Shown here: positions 10,472 through 18,117 of the stretch, piece after piece
Numbering within the stretch: position 1 is the first letter of the stretch
Layout of the letters: each line of letters starts with the position of its first letter
Assembly: GCF_032051675.1 (NCBI RefSeq)
Contig: NZ_CP116968.1
Location: 2,604,001 to 2,668,000 of the forward strand
Source of the DNA: Candidatus Nitrospira neomarina
GTDB taxonomy: Bacteria; Nitrospirota; Nitrospiria; Nitrospirales; UBA8639
Direction: 5' to 3'
Length of the DNA: 64,000 nt
Notes under the pieces: model-generated
What the model was told of the DNA's origin: nothing
Databases searched by the model: none
The model's input: only the letters and a program-made list of their open reading frames with translations
Program-made: the position numbers and the translations under genes

Positions 10472-11092
10472 TTACTTCAGATGAGGACCAGCTTTTCTGG
10501 CAAATTCATAATCAGCGGGTGTATTGATATTCAAAAAAGAATACCCATGGGGATCAATGTCATCGAATAACGTTTCCTCAACAATCTGAACGGAGAGGGA
10601 TGGGTCCTGAATCAGACTTTGAATTCGAAGATTCCCTTCCTGAATCATCTTCTCCATTATGAGGGAGCATCGTTTGGAATATCGGGCATGAAGAGGCTGA
10701 TATCCTGTCGAAAGTTTGGGCATTACCACATCATTTTCAGGCAGCGCACAAAGCCTTGAAATGACAAAAGGATTTAAAAACGGCATATCGCAAGCCACAA
10801 CAAATACGGAAGAATAAGAGGCTTCCTTAATCCCCGTGAATATTCCACCTAATGAGCCTTTTTGGGGGATGGCGTCAGTCACTAAACGAACAGGGAGATG
10901 CCCGCAAGGGTAATCTTCTATTGCAGTCACCAGTATTATCTCATCAAATAATTCCCCTATGGTGATACAAACTTTGTCAAGAAATTTAGTTCCTCCCCAT
11001 TCGAGGGTTCGTTTATCTTTTCCCATCCTCCGGCTTTTCCCACCAGCGAGGACCACTGCGGAAATGTTTGTAATTTTTTGTATATTGGTCAT
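10472..11092 (-). CDS. mobA: Molybdenum cofactor guanylyltransferase MobA
   Basis: Attaches GMP to molybdopterin to give the bis-MGD cofactor used by DMSO-reductase family enzymes, which include nitrite oxidoreductase. The 206-aa protein has the nucleotide-binding signature VLAGGKSRRMGKDK at about 14-27 and the metal-binding VACDMPF near 97. The ATG at 11092 directly follows the T run of the upstream terminator (11091-11121), leaving no room for a Shine-Dalgarno site; either the mRNA is read through or a promoter inside the preceding operon supplies a start. An alternative is the in-frame GTG within ISAVV, but that would truncate the nucleotide-binding strand. Confidence 0.92.
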   Translation of the reverse strand: MTNIQKITNISAVVLAGGKSRRMGKDKRTLEWGGTKFLDKVCITIGELFDEIILVTAIEDYPCGHLPVRLVTDAIPQKGSLGGIFTGIKEASYSSVFVVACDMPFLNPFVISRLCALPENDVVMPKLSTGYQPLHARYSKRCSLIMEKMIQEGNLRIQSLIQDPSLSVQIVEETLFDDIDPHGYSFLNINTPADYEFARKAGPHLK

Positions 11093-11121
11093 AAAAAAAG
11101 GGGGTGGTTGCCCACCCCCTT
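11091..11121 (-). terminator. Intrinsic terminator of respiratory operon A
   Basis: A 10-bp GC-rich stem (11098-11107 pairs with 11112-11121; AAGGGGGTGG against CCACCCCCTT) with a TTGC loop. Read on the minus strand it is followed by seven T residues (11099-11093). It lies 37 bases after the stop of the cytochrome at 11158 and ends exactly at the mobA start codon. Confidence 0.93.
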
Positions 11122-11157
11122 CATTTTTTTCGGATAATTCCGAGGTTTACAACATTT

Positions 11158-13029
11158 TTAGACTTTACCCTTGCGCCTATTGGCCCGCCGGGTCAAAATC
11201 CACCCTTCCACAAGGACCAACCCAATGGCGGCCAGCGTTGGGTAAATATATGTTTCCTTTTCAATAGGTGGCTCTAACACCAGATAATAGAAAGCGGAGA
11301 CTGCCATTTTACGTCCTACGTCCCCATTGTGACCATCCCACACGAAGAAATTAATAGGAATATATTTTCCCAATTCGATGTAGGCATCTTCTTCGTAGTC
11401 ACCTTTGAGGGGTCTGGTGACGATAACAGTCCATCTTCCATCCTTCCACTCGGCTTTCACCGTTTTCAGTTGTTCGGTGAAATCGTCACGATCATCAAAA
11501 TCTATATCCCAACCCGTACCTTGATAGGCTTTCAGTTTCCCATCAGCCGTCCATTTAGTGATATCAACGGGAAATCCCTCATCTCCCCAAAAATATCTTG
11601 GTTTTCGTGGAGCAGGCAATTCCTGCCATTTAATAGGAAACTGGAAGGCAAGCGCATCATTATACACTTGATAGGCGGTTTGTTTCGCAGCGATGGACTC
11701 AGGATGTTCAGGATCATCAGCAAACTTCGACCCGCCGGGAGGCTGCTCCTCTATCCCATAATCACCAAGATTTACTTCATAGGGTTCCCAGTCTACCTCA
11801 TCTTCCTGCACACTCTTTGTACGATCATCCCACCTGAACATAAACGAAATATGAGTTTCATTGTAAAGGGACTGAATCCAGACGTCGTCAATTCTGGTTA
11901 CAAAGTTTCGTGGCTTATGAGTGATTTGTCCACCCATTGCCACAATCCTTCGATCAACCAGGTCCCACCGTTCGTCGTGCTCGTCAGCAGGCAACTCTCC
12001 TTCGACGAACTTTGAAGGAACAACGAAGTCAACTTTTGGCTTATCCGTTAAAGGATCAATTCCCCTAGGTTTGGCTGCAACTAATTCAGCCGCGATTTCA
12101 TCGGTCACATTACCACCGGCAATATCAACATCCTTATCCCGTTCACAGAGATGATTTACATAATTTGCAATGTGCCACCGATCTTCGACGGTTGTATTGT
12201 CGGCGAACGAAGGCATGGGCGTTCCACTCACCCCCGTTGAAAATGTTCTAAAAATATTCTTCACATTATAGGCATCCTGTCGGCTACCTCTGAAATTCCA
12301 ACATTTATGCCAGTCGGCAGGTTGTATGGAAAATCCCCAGTCATCCTTGAGGTTGAACGCATTCCCGTCTCCACGTCCCTCCAAACCATGGCATTCGATA
12401 CACTTCATTTCCTTCACAAGCTCGGATCCACGCTTCACCGATTCTGCCGTAGGAGGAATTGGTTCAATTTTTTCTAATTGTAACACATGAAATTCTTCAA
12501 ATTCGGTATCTTGCCAACTCCGGTCCTTGACCAATTCGGTGGTGACAAATGCTAAGACATCCCTGCGTTGGTCCTCAGTCAAAATACCTTCCCATGAAGG
12601 CATCGCAGATCCCGGCAGACCATGAGTCACGGTTTGAAATAGATCTACGTCAATAAGGGGCAATTCACCGCTGGCCGTATGACGGATTTTAAAAGTACCT
12701 GCATTAAAATTACGTGGTCTGGGCCAAAGTCGGTCAGCTCCAGGCCCGTCTCCGGCTCCGTTAACTCCATGGCACCAAACACACTTTGTGAAATATACTC
12801 GCTTCCCTGCTTCAACTTGTTCGGCAGATGGTGGAGCAGGGCGACTTCCCTCGGCAAATCCTTCCGCCATTTCCGCCTGGGACGTGGTAGCAAAGCCTAG
12901 TCCGCCAAAAAGAAGACCGCAACTCAGAAGCCAAGCTCCTAGGCCAGGCCTACCATATCCGGCTGTAGTCGTTTCGTTCATGACCATCCTCTTTTCAAAG
13001 TGTCCAGTATCGAATTGAATTCCATTCAT
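11158..13029 (-). CDS. Diheme cytochrome c fused to a heme-b-binding (ethylbenzene dehydrogenase gamma-like) domain
   Basis: Exported 623-aa electron-transfer protein. A signal sequence ends near ATTSQA (about residue 52). Two cytochrome c domains follow, with heme motifs CVWCH (83-87) and CIECH (about 208-212). The second half resembles the heme-b-binding gamma subunits of type II DMSO-reductase family enzymes such as ethylbenzene dehydrogenase and, by homology, nitrite oxidoreductase gamma candidates. One C-terminal membrane helix (about 596-613) and a basic tail anchor it. The frame stays open into the upstream gene, but GGAGG eight bases before the ATG at 13029 fixes the start; ATGs about 14-16 codons further in are an alternative and would give a more ordinary signal peptide. 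Last gene of operon A. Likely feeds or receives electrons beside the bd-like oxidase (inference). Confidence 0.88.
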   Translation of the reverse strand: MNGIQFDTGHFEKRMVMNETTTAGYGRPGLGAWLLSCGLLFGGLGFATTSQAEMAEGFAEGSRPAPPSAEQVEAGKRVYFTKCVWCHGVNGAGDGPGADRLWPRPRNFNAGTFKIRHTASGELPLIDVDLFQTVTHGLPGSAMPSWEGILTEDQRRDVLAFVTTELVKDRSWQDTEFEEFHVLQLEKIEPIPPTAESVKRGSELVKEMKCIECHGLEGRGDGNAFNLKDDWGFSIQPADWHKCWNFRGSRQDAYNVKNIFRTFSTGVSGTPMPSFADNTTVEDRWHIANYVNHLCERDKDVDIAGGNVTDEIAAELVAAKPRGIDPLTDKPKVDFVVPSKFVEGELPADEHDERWDLVDRRIVAMGGQITHKPRNFVTRIDDVWIQSLYNETHISFMFRWDDRTKSVQEDEVDWEPYEVNLGDYGIEEQPPGGSKFADDPEHPESIAAKQTAYQVYNDALAFQFPIKWQELPAPRKPRYFWGDEGFPVDITKWTADGKLKAYQGTGWDIDFDDRDDFTEQLKTVKAEWKDGRWTVIVTRPLKGDYEEDAYIELGKYIPINFFVWDGHNGDVGRKMAVSAFYYLVLEPPIEKETYIYPTLAAIGLVLVEGWILTRRANRRKGKV

Positions 13030-13042
13030 GACCGCGTCCTCC

Positions 13043-14011
13043 TTATTCCCAAGTCCGCGGGTAATACCCGGTGTGCCAGTATTCAAACATGATGACCTTC
13101 CAGATTTCATCAACAGTCAAATGCTGTTCCCATGGTGGCATGACGGATGCCCAAGGGAATCCTTCACCAGGAAGTCCAATACCTCCTTTAGCCACCCGCC
13201 AGAACACAAAGGTTTCTTGTAATTGAGCAATGGTTCCTGCATCAGTAAAATTGGCAGGTATGGGATTAAAGGCAAAAGCCCAGAGGCCGCGACCGTTCAA
13301 ATTATCACCATGACAGAAATGGCAATTTTGAAAAAAGATTTCGCCCCCTTCCCGAACATGCTTAATATAACCTTTAGCATTAGGATCCCAGGGGTTATCT
13401 TCCGGGTTTTTTACATCTTTCATTAAACGTCCCATATCCTGACTTACGATATGAGCGTTGCTATATGCCTGATCGTATTTTCCCTCTGGATTAATGCGAT
13501 AGGGATTTGCCGCAGTTTGCAATACATACGTTTTCCCATGCACTTTAGTTGTCGCCGGAGGGGCCGGATGCACGGTTCTCAATTCAATGGGTTCATCAAA
13601 GCTGGGAAGGAAAGAATTGTAAGCAAATCCCCAAAGCCCGATTGGCAATAAAATCAATAAGGCTGTTCGAATGAACTTAGTCATTCCGGTTTTTGCATCC
13701 AAAACGTTGATGATGGGACGTTTAAATTCTTCCCACTCCTGCTGCGATCCCGAAACCCACATAAAAATACCGCAAGCAGCAACGGTCCCATAAATGGCCC
13801 TCACACTAAAGGGAATGGGCGGATAGATTCGATACTTTAAATAGAACAAATTCACAAAACACCAGACAAAGATTCCTGCCCAAAACTTGGGCAAACCCAT
13901 GCCCGCTCTTTTTAGCGAATAGTTAATAATAGAAAACACAAGGATGCAGATAGCCAACTCGGTAATCATCTGCATCGGCATGTAGCCTTCAACTAGTTTA
14001 AGCCACGTCAT
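13043..14011 (-). CDS. Membrane-anchored monoheme cytochrome c
   Basis: A 322-aa protein with about four N-terminal membrane helices (near 15-35, 43-60, 68-87, 111-131) followed by a periplasmic cytochrome c domain. The single heme site is CHFCH near 232-236, and a likely axial Met lies in the SVMPPWEQHLT segment. AAGGAG stands before the ATG. It lies between two other cytochrome genes of operon A with gaps of 13 and 45 bases. The polytopic N-terminus is unusual for a monoheme cytochrome and suggests quinone or partner-subunit contact (inference). Confidence 0.88.
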   Translation of the reverse strand: MTWLKLVEGYMPMQMITELAICILVFSIINYSLKRAGMGLPKFWAGIFVWCFVNLFYLKYRIYPPIPFSVRAIYGTVAACGIFMWVSGSQQEWEEFKRPIINVLDAKTGMTKFIRTALLILLPIGLWGFAYNSFLPSFDEPIELRTVHPAPPATTKVHGKTYVLQTAANPYRINPEGKYDQAYSNAHIVSQDMGRLMKDVKNPEDNPWDPNAKGYIKHVREGGEIFFQNCHFCHGDNLNGRGLWAFAFNPIPANFTDAGTIAQLQETFVFWRVAKGGIGLPGEGFPWASVMPPWEQHLTVDEIWKVIMFEYWHTGYYPRTWE

Positions 14012-14056
14012 TCTTCCTTACTCCTTATAAAGGGTTATCCCCTAAATTAATATTCC

Positions 14057-15370
14057 TTATTCTTTTGGAGGTAAAGGTTGGCCTTCTTTTAATTGCGCCA
14101 AGTAATCAACCATTTTACTGAGAGCCCCGCCTGTCAATCTTACGCCAAAATCCTTGGGCATTTGATTGTCCGGAAAATCCTTCACGACGTAGGCACTTGG
14201 ATTTAATATCGACTCAGTAATGTACTCCTTTGGCGATTTGGCTTTACCCTGATAACCTGGATCTTTAATACGAATCGGAGCATTGCTTCCTTCCATGAGG
14301 AGAGGACCGACTTTTCCCGTGGCCCCTTCAATTCCTGGGATCGTATGACAGGCCGGACAACCGGCTTTCATAAAGAGTTTGTCGTATGGCTCGCTTCCGT
14401 CTGCTAAAAGATTTCCACCACCAGCTCCAGCTTCTTCTTCCCCACCTGCAGCGGGGCGATCGGCTTCCGGTATAAATTTTTCATATGAGGTGACGATTTC
14501 ATCATATGATGGAGGTTCTTTCCCTTCCCGCGTATATATCCAGGTATCCACCGCGGCCAATTCACCCAAAGTCAAAGATATCGGTGGCTTGTGAATCTTC
14601 GGCATGGGACTTACCGTGTCGTTCGACCCCTTCACACCAAAACCAGTCACCACAAAACAGCTTGGACATGCATGTGATTCGGCGATATATTCTTGGGCAT
14701 TCGTAGCCGTTCCTGACCCTGGAAAAGCTTCTTTTTGTTCAGTGGTACGTGCCTCAGGATTATTCATGTGGTAGTTTGGCTCTTTTAATCTCTCAGGGGC
14801 CGTATCCGGAATTCCATATAGATTCGGTGCGCGCTCACTCAAAAAGCCTTTTTGGAATCCATGGCACAATGGGCATTGGCCCTTGCCGATGGCCCCTTGC
14901 GTTTTACTTTGTCCAATCCCACCAAAAATGATTTTCTCCCCCTCATCACCCAACTGTTGCGCTGACATGCTTTGGAAGTCTAGCTTGACGACAGGAGGAG
15001 GAAACCCTCCTTCGACTTGAGGCAGCCAATTTCCATAGCCGGAGAGCGCGGCAGCAACAAAAAACATGAAGCCGCCAATTTTCATCAGTGCACTGATGTT
15101 GGGAAAATAAAGCCCCATAACGAAAGTCATGATGGTAATCATGACCAGAGAAACCGGCAATAAACCGCTGTTCCCTTCAAAGTTATCTACGTAATTGGAA
15201 ATGGCGATAAAGGCCAAAAATGCGCAGAAAATTCCAATTAACGTCTGGAAACTCGCTCGTTTCTTTTTAACCGGATCAGAAATTGTTGCCTGAAAATACA
15301 GCAACAACCCAACCAGCATCAGCAATACTGGCCAACCCATTTCTATGGCCCGTTCCAATAACTCAACCAC
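14057..15370 (-). CDS. Membrane-anchored diheme cytochrome c
   Basis: A 437-aa protein with about four N-terminal membrane helices and two periplasmic cytochrome c domains. Heme motifs are CPLCH (about 167-171) and CPACH (about 338-342). Between them lies CPSCF (about 235-239), a heme-motif look-alike with Phe for the axial His, at the position where the second domain has NPSAY. The frame is open from a TTG at 15385, but that TTG is part of a GGAGG ribosome site placed eight bases before GTG 15370, so the GTG is taken as start. Second cytochrome gene of operon A, directly after the bd-like oxidase. Probable electron donor or acceptor of that complex (inference). Confidence 0.88.
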   Translation of the reverse strand: MVELLERAIEMGWPVLLMLVGLLLYFQATISDPVKKKRASFQTLIGIFCAFLAFIAISNYVDNFEGNSGLLPVSLVMITIMTFVMGLYFPNISALMKIGGFMFFVAAALSGYGNWLPQVEGGFPPPVVKLDFQSMSAQQLGDEGEKIIFGGIGQSKTQGAIGKGQCPLCHGFQKGFLSERAPNLYGIPDTAPERLKEPNYHMNNPEARTTEQKEAFPGSGTATNAQEYIAESHACPSCFVVTGFGVKGSNDTVSPMPKIHKPPISLTLGELAAVDTWIYTREGKEPPSYDEIVTSYEKFIPEADRPAAGGEEEAGAGGGNLLADGSEPYDKLFMKAGCPACHTIPGIEGATGKVGPLLMEGSNAPIRIKDPGYQGKAKSPKEYITESILNPSAYVVKDFPDNQMPKDFGVRLTGGALSKMVDYLAQLKEGQPLPPKE

Positions 15371-15389
15371 AGTGCAATCCTCCAACTTG

Positions 15390-15410
15390 GGGGCTGCCTA
15401 TTGCAGCCCC
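15390..15410 (-). other. Intergenic RNA hairpin before the diheme cytochrome
   Basis: A perfect 8-bp GC-rich inverted repeat (15390-15397 with 15403-15410; GGGGCTGC against GCAGCCCC) with a five-base loop, lying between the oxidase stop and the cytochrome ribosome site. No T run follows, so it is not a standard terminator. It could stabilise processed mRNA ends or tune the ratio of the two proteins (inference). Confidence 0.6.
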
Positions 15411-15438
15411 ACGATTGTTTGTAATTGTATTTTTCGTT

Positions 15439-17409
15439 CTAATGACCAGTTGCAGACTGAGGAGATGGAACTGGTTGCCCTGCTGGCGAAGGAACCGGTA
15501 CTTTTTTCGCACCAAGGGTTCCTAACCAAAAGACAAACATGATACTGATCCAGAAAAATAACACGTTAAACGAAATAACGTTGGCCGCAAACCCGATGGT
15601 ATGGGTATAAGCCCATGGAGAATTATCCCGCATGACCTCGTTGACGTGCCAGAACAATCTTACGGAAGAACGGATATACCCCATCAACCCCATCATCCAG
15701 GTGAATGCTGTGGCCAACATGATGATGGCATATTGGGAACGTGGTGGAATTTGACCCCATCTAATCGGGCCCAGCTGTCTTCCATTTTTCAACATCGCAA
15801 GATTCAGTGGCGTCATTAACAGCAGACACGACAATGTTCCGGCCACCTGAGGCACCGACAATCCAATTCGCACGTTGGCAGGGATGAAATACCCATAGCA
15901 AGCCAACCAAACATTGTTTAGCTGGGCTATGATGAAAAAACATCCCATAAAAATATTGCCAAATTTGGCCCAGCTAACCGTTGGGACCCTGTTCCCTCGC
16001 TGGTACCATATAAAGCTTAAGACGGTCGTCATAATAATGGCGTTAATACCGCCATTTTTTGCCGACATGACACCATAATTACCCAGAACCGGATGTTGTT
16101 GACCACCCATAGCTTTCAATTCAGCCGGAGTCATGACGATCGTATGTGGCGTAATGAAAACCAGAAGACCAACAACTAAAATAAACACGAGATACTTAAT
16201 ATACTTCTGGAATCGTTCACCACCCGTCATTCGTCCGAGGGCTTGCCACAAATAATAATTTGTGGTCAGGAACAGGATTCCGATCATGGTGGCTTGGATA
16301 ATAAACAACCAAGCTAACAACCCACCCATCAAGGTAATACCCATTTGTTGTCGATAGGCATACACCTCACGCATCAACCAATATCCTGCAAAGGGCAATG
16401 GGATGAGAAATGCCACACCTAAACTCATTGCGATATAGCCCATCCAGTCATAATGAGCCCGCTCCTCATCTGTTTTTGAAGAAAGGAAACGGTAAGCTGC
16501 ATAGGCTGCCACCACACCACCACCAAAGGCCATGTTCCCGAGAATTCTATGAACATTCAAAGGATTCCACAGCGCCGTATGAATCACGTGCCAAATATTT
16601 CCAAGATAACGTCCTTGCTCATCTACTCCTGCCGGTGACATCATAAATGCGATCCATGAATTGGCGAGGAACATGAGGACCGTTCCAATCACATTCAGGA
16701 TGACGGACATGCTGAGATGAACCCATTTCAGAACGCCTTCCCGCATCTTGTCCCAACCGTAATAATAAATGTAGAGGGTTGCACTTTCCGCCACGAACGT
16801 TAAGGCATAGATGTGCATAACCGGCCGGAAAATACTGGATAAATATCCAAAGAAGGCCGGATAGAGCGTGAGGAAGGTAAAGATCAGGATCCCACCAAGA
16901 ATGGCGGTTAAGGAATAAGCCGTCAGGCTGATCTTGATAAAATCATAAGCCAATTGATCGTACTTCTTGGCCATGGCTTTATCTTTACTGACCATCCCGG
17001 CAAACTCGATACACATACAAAAGATTGGTACCGCCAACACAAAACTTCCATAATAAAGATGCTGCTGGTTGGCCACCCAAAGAAGAACACGACTCTCAAA
17101 GTTATACCGAGGGTAAAAAGTTTCATTGTCTTCCGTTACCGGTGCCGGCATCCCAATGGCTGGACCTTCGGTCTTGTAATACACGTCCCGGCCCATTTCC
17201 ACTTTTTCGGCCTCGCCCTCCTCACCTGCTGCCTTTTGCGCAGCAACGACATCCGCAGGAGGACCACCGGCCGGTGCACCACCCCCACCTGCCACGGCGG
17301 TGACTGACAGGAAAATCGGCAACAACAGCAGACAGCCCATCACCATCAAGGCCGATACGGCAAACAACTTTTTCTTCCCCCGGGTCATTTGATTGAACAG
17401 GCGACCCAT
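15439..17409 (-). CDS. Cytochrome bd-like terminal oxidase subunit (copy A)
   Basis: A 656-aa polytopic inner-membrane protein distantly related to CydA, of the bd-like type reported from Nitrospira genomes. A signal or membrane segment lies at about 15-40, then a Gly/Ala/Pro-rich periplasmic stretch, then about 13-14 helices. Segments recalling CydA heme ligands include VANQQHLYYGSF (first core helix), FVAESATLYIYYYGWD, NPLNVHRILGN and YRQQMGITLMGG. FITPHTI and QHPVLGNYGVMSAKNGG are shared with the second copy at 21170-23041, while the classic GRQPW motif is not seen. AGGAGGT precedes the ATG. Two tiny membrane proteins lie upstream and three cytochromes c downstream. No CydB is present. Whether it is a quinol or a cytochrome c oxidase is open. 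Confidence 0.85.
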   Translation of the reverse strand: MGRLFNQMTRGKKKLFAVSALMVMGCLLLLPIFLSVTAVAGGGGAPAGGPPADVVAAQKAAGEEGEAEKVEMGRDVYYKTEGPAIGMPAPVTEDNETFYPRYNFESRVLLWVANQQHLYYGSFVLAVPIFCMCIEFAGMVSKDKAMAKKYDQLAYDFIKISLTAYSLTAILGGILIFTFLTLYPAFFGYLSSIFRPVMHIYALTFVAESATLYIYYYGWDKMREGVLKWVHLSMSVILNVIGTVLMFLANSWIAFMMSPAGVDEQGRYLGNIWHVIHTALWNPLNVHRILGNMAFGGGVVAAYAAYRFLSSKTDEERAHYDWMGYIAMSLGVAFLIPLPFAGYWLMREVYAYRQQMGITLMGGLLAWLFIIQATMIGILFLTTNYYLWQALGRMTGGERFQKYIKYLVFILVVGLLVFITPHTIVMTPAELKAMGGQQHPVLGNYGVMSAKNGGINAIIMTTVLSFIWYQRGNRVPTVSWAKFGNIFMGCFFIIAQLNNVWLACYGYFIPANVRIGLSVPQVAGTLSCLLLMTPLNLAMLKNGRQLGPIRWGQIPPRSQYAIIMLATAFTWMMGLMGYIRSSVRLFWHVNEVMRDNSPWAYTHTIGFAANVISFNVLFFWISIMFVFWLGTLGAKKVPVPSPAGQPVPSPQSATGH

Positions 17410-17524
17410 TGACCTACCTCCTTGTGAAAACGTGTTGAGTTAAACCCATCAAAATTACCTAAATAAACCTAATAAATCACGTCAAATCTTAAATCTATAA
17501 GTTCCATGCTCATAGATTTTTCAA

Positions 17525-17641
17525 TTACCTGAACATGTAGAAATAGTCGAGTCCCTGGGCATCCATCAATATATAATCCAATGCCTGAAAATATACAAAA
17601 CAAATGACCAATGAAACTATGACATACAGAGCTGTCTGCAT
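17525..17641 (-). CDS. Small single-helix membrane protein (38 aa), putative oxidase small subunit
   Basis: A 38-codon frame beginning at ATG 17641 and ending with TAA at 17527-17525. AAGGAGGAGCGC directly before the ATG is a near-perfect ribosome site. A hydrophobic helix spans about residues 3-19 (start MQTALYVIV), followed by an acidic-aromatic tail (LDYFYMFR at the end). It lies 115 bases before the bd-like oxidase and 62 bases after another tiny gene. By analogy with CydX-type subunits of bd oxidases it may stabilise the large subunit; that is inference from size and position only. Confidence 0.7.
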   Translation of the reverse strand: MQTALYVIVSLVICFVYFQALDYILMDAQGLDYFYMFR

Positions 17642-17703
17642 GCGCTCCTCCTTGGGTCTAAAAGAATTAAATGATTGACTACCTTATTGGAAGTCATGAT
17701 TTT

Positions 17704-17838
17704 TTAGCAGGGGCACTGAATACCGGCAAACCAATAAAAGAACCACAAACTTACCGCGCATGTCAGATAAAAAATAGCTTTACCTATTTTGGTCTCTAAC
17801 TCCGTTGACTCCCTTATGACAGCCGTGGAATCCCCCAT
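17704..17838 (-). CDS. Small single-helix membrane protein (44 aa), putative oxidase small subunit
   Basis: A 44-codon frame starting at ATG 17838 with GGGAGGAATTAAG just upstream and ending at TAA 17706-17704. A charged N-terminus (residues 1-18) precedes one hydrophobic helix (about 19-39, rich in Phe/Trp), and the protein ends in CPC. First gene of operon A in the direction of transcription. Size, topology and position fit an accessory subunit of the bd-like oxidase. The C-terminal Cys pair could bind metal or form a disulfide; this is speculative. Confidence 0.7.
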   Translation of the reverse strand: MGDSTAVIRESTELETKIGKAIFYLTCAVSLWFFYWFAGIQCPC

Positions 17839-17903
17839 CTTAATTCCTCCCTATGCTTAATTCGCATCCAAAAAAATTAAACGATTTCACCTAATAAACT
17901 TCA

Positions 17904-17933
17904 TTGACACATTATGATTTTTCGTGCTATTCA
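17904..17933 (+). promoter_or_regulatory. Sigma70-like promoter for the 34-aa plus-strand gene
   Basis: A perfect -35 TTGACA (17904-17909), an 18-base spacer, and -10 TATTCA (17928-17933) preceded by TG one base upstream, giving an extended -10. It points at the small plus-strand frame starting 36 bases downstream. Confidence 0.5.
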
Positions 17934-17968
17934 AACATTTATTGATCACGTAAAACGAGGGATTACTC

Positions 17969-18073
17969 ATGCGTTCAAATGCAAAAGTGTTCGACATTAT
18001 AGTTTTGGCCGGAATGGTTGTCAATATTCTGCTTGCTGTGTTTCTCATCCTCTACTATTTTGATTTTCTTTAA
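17969..18073 (+). CDS. Small membrane peptide (34 aa), plus strand
   Basis: A 34-codon frame from ATG 17969 to TAA 18073. The N-terminus carries Arg and Lys (MRSNAKVFD) and is followed by one continuous hydrophobic helix of about 22 residues, ending in YYFDFL. A weak GAGGG lies about eight to ten bases before the ATG, and a good sigma70-like promoter lies upstream at 17904-17933. It is the only plus-strand gene in a 30-kb minus-strand stretch and is divergent from operon A, convergent with operon B. Function unknown; a small regulatory or structural membrane peptide for the oxidases is possible. Without homologues it could be chance, hence moderate confidence. Confidence 0.5.
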   Translation: MRSNAKVFDIIVLAGMVVNILLAVFLILYYFDFL

Positions 18074-18117
18074 TTTTTTTCAGTTTAGCTCCACACAAAC
18101 ATAAACGGTTTTTGGTC

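Noticed and set aside
11329..12015. 228-codon plus-strand frame opposite the diheme cytochrome
   Set aside because: Shadow of a well-supported gene; no ribosome site and no domain.
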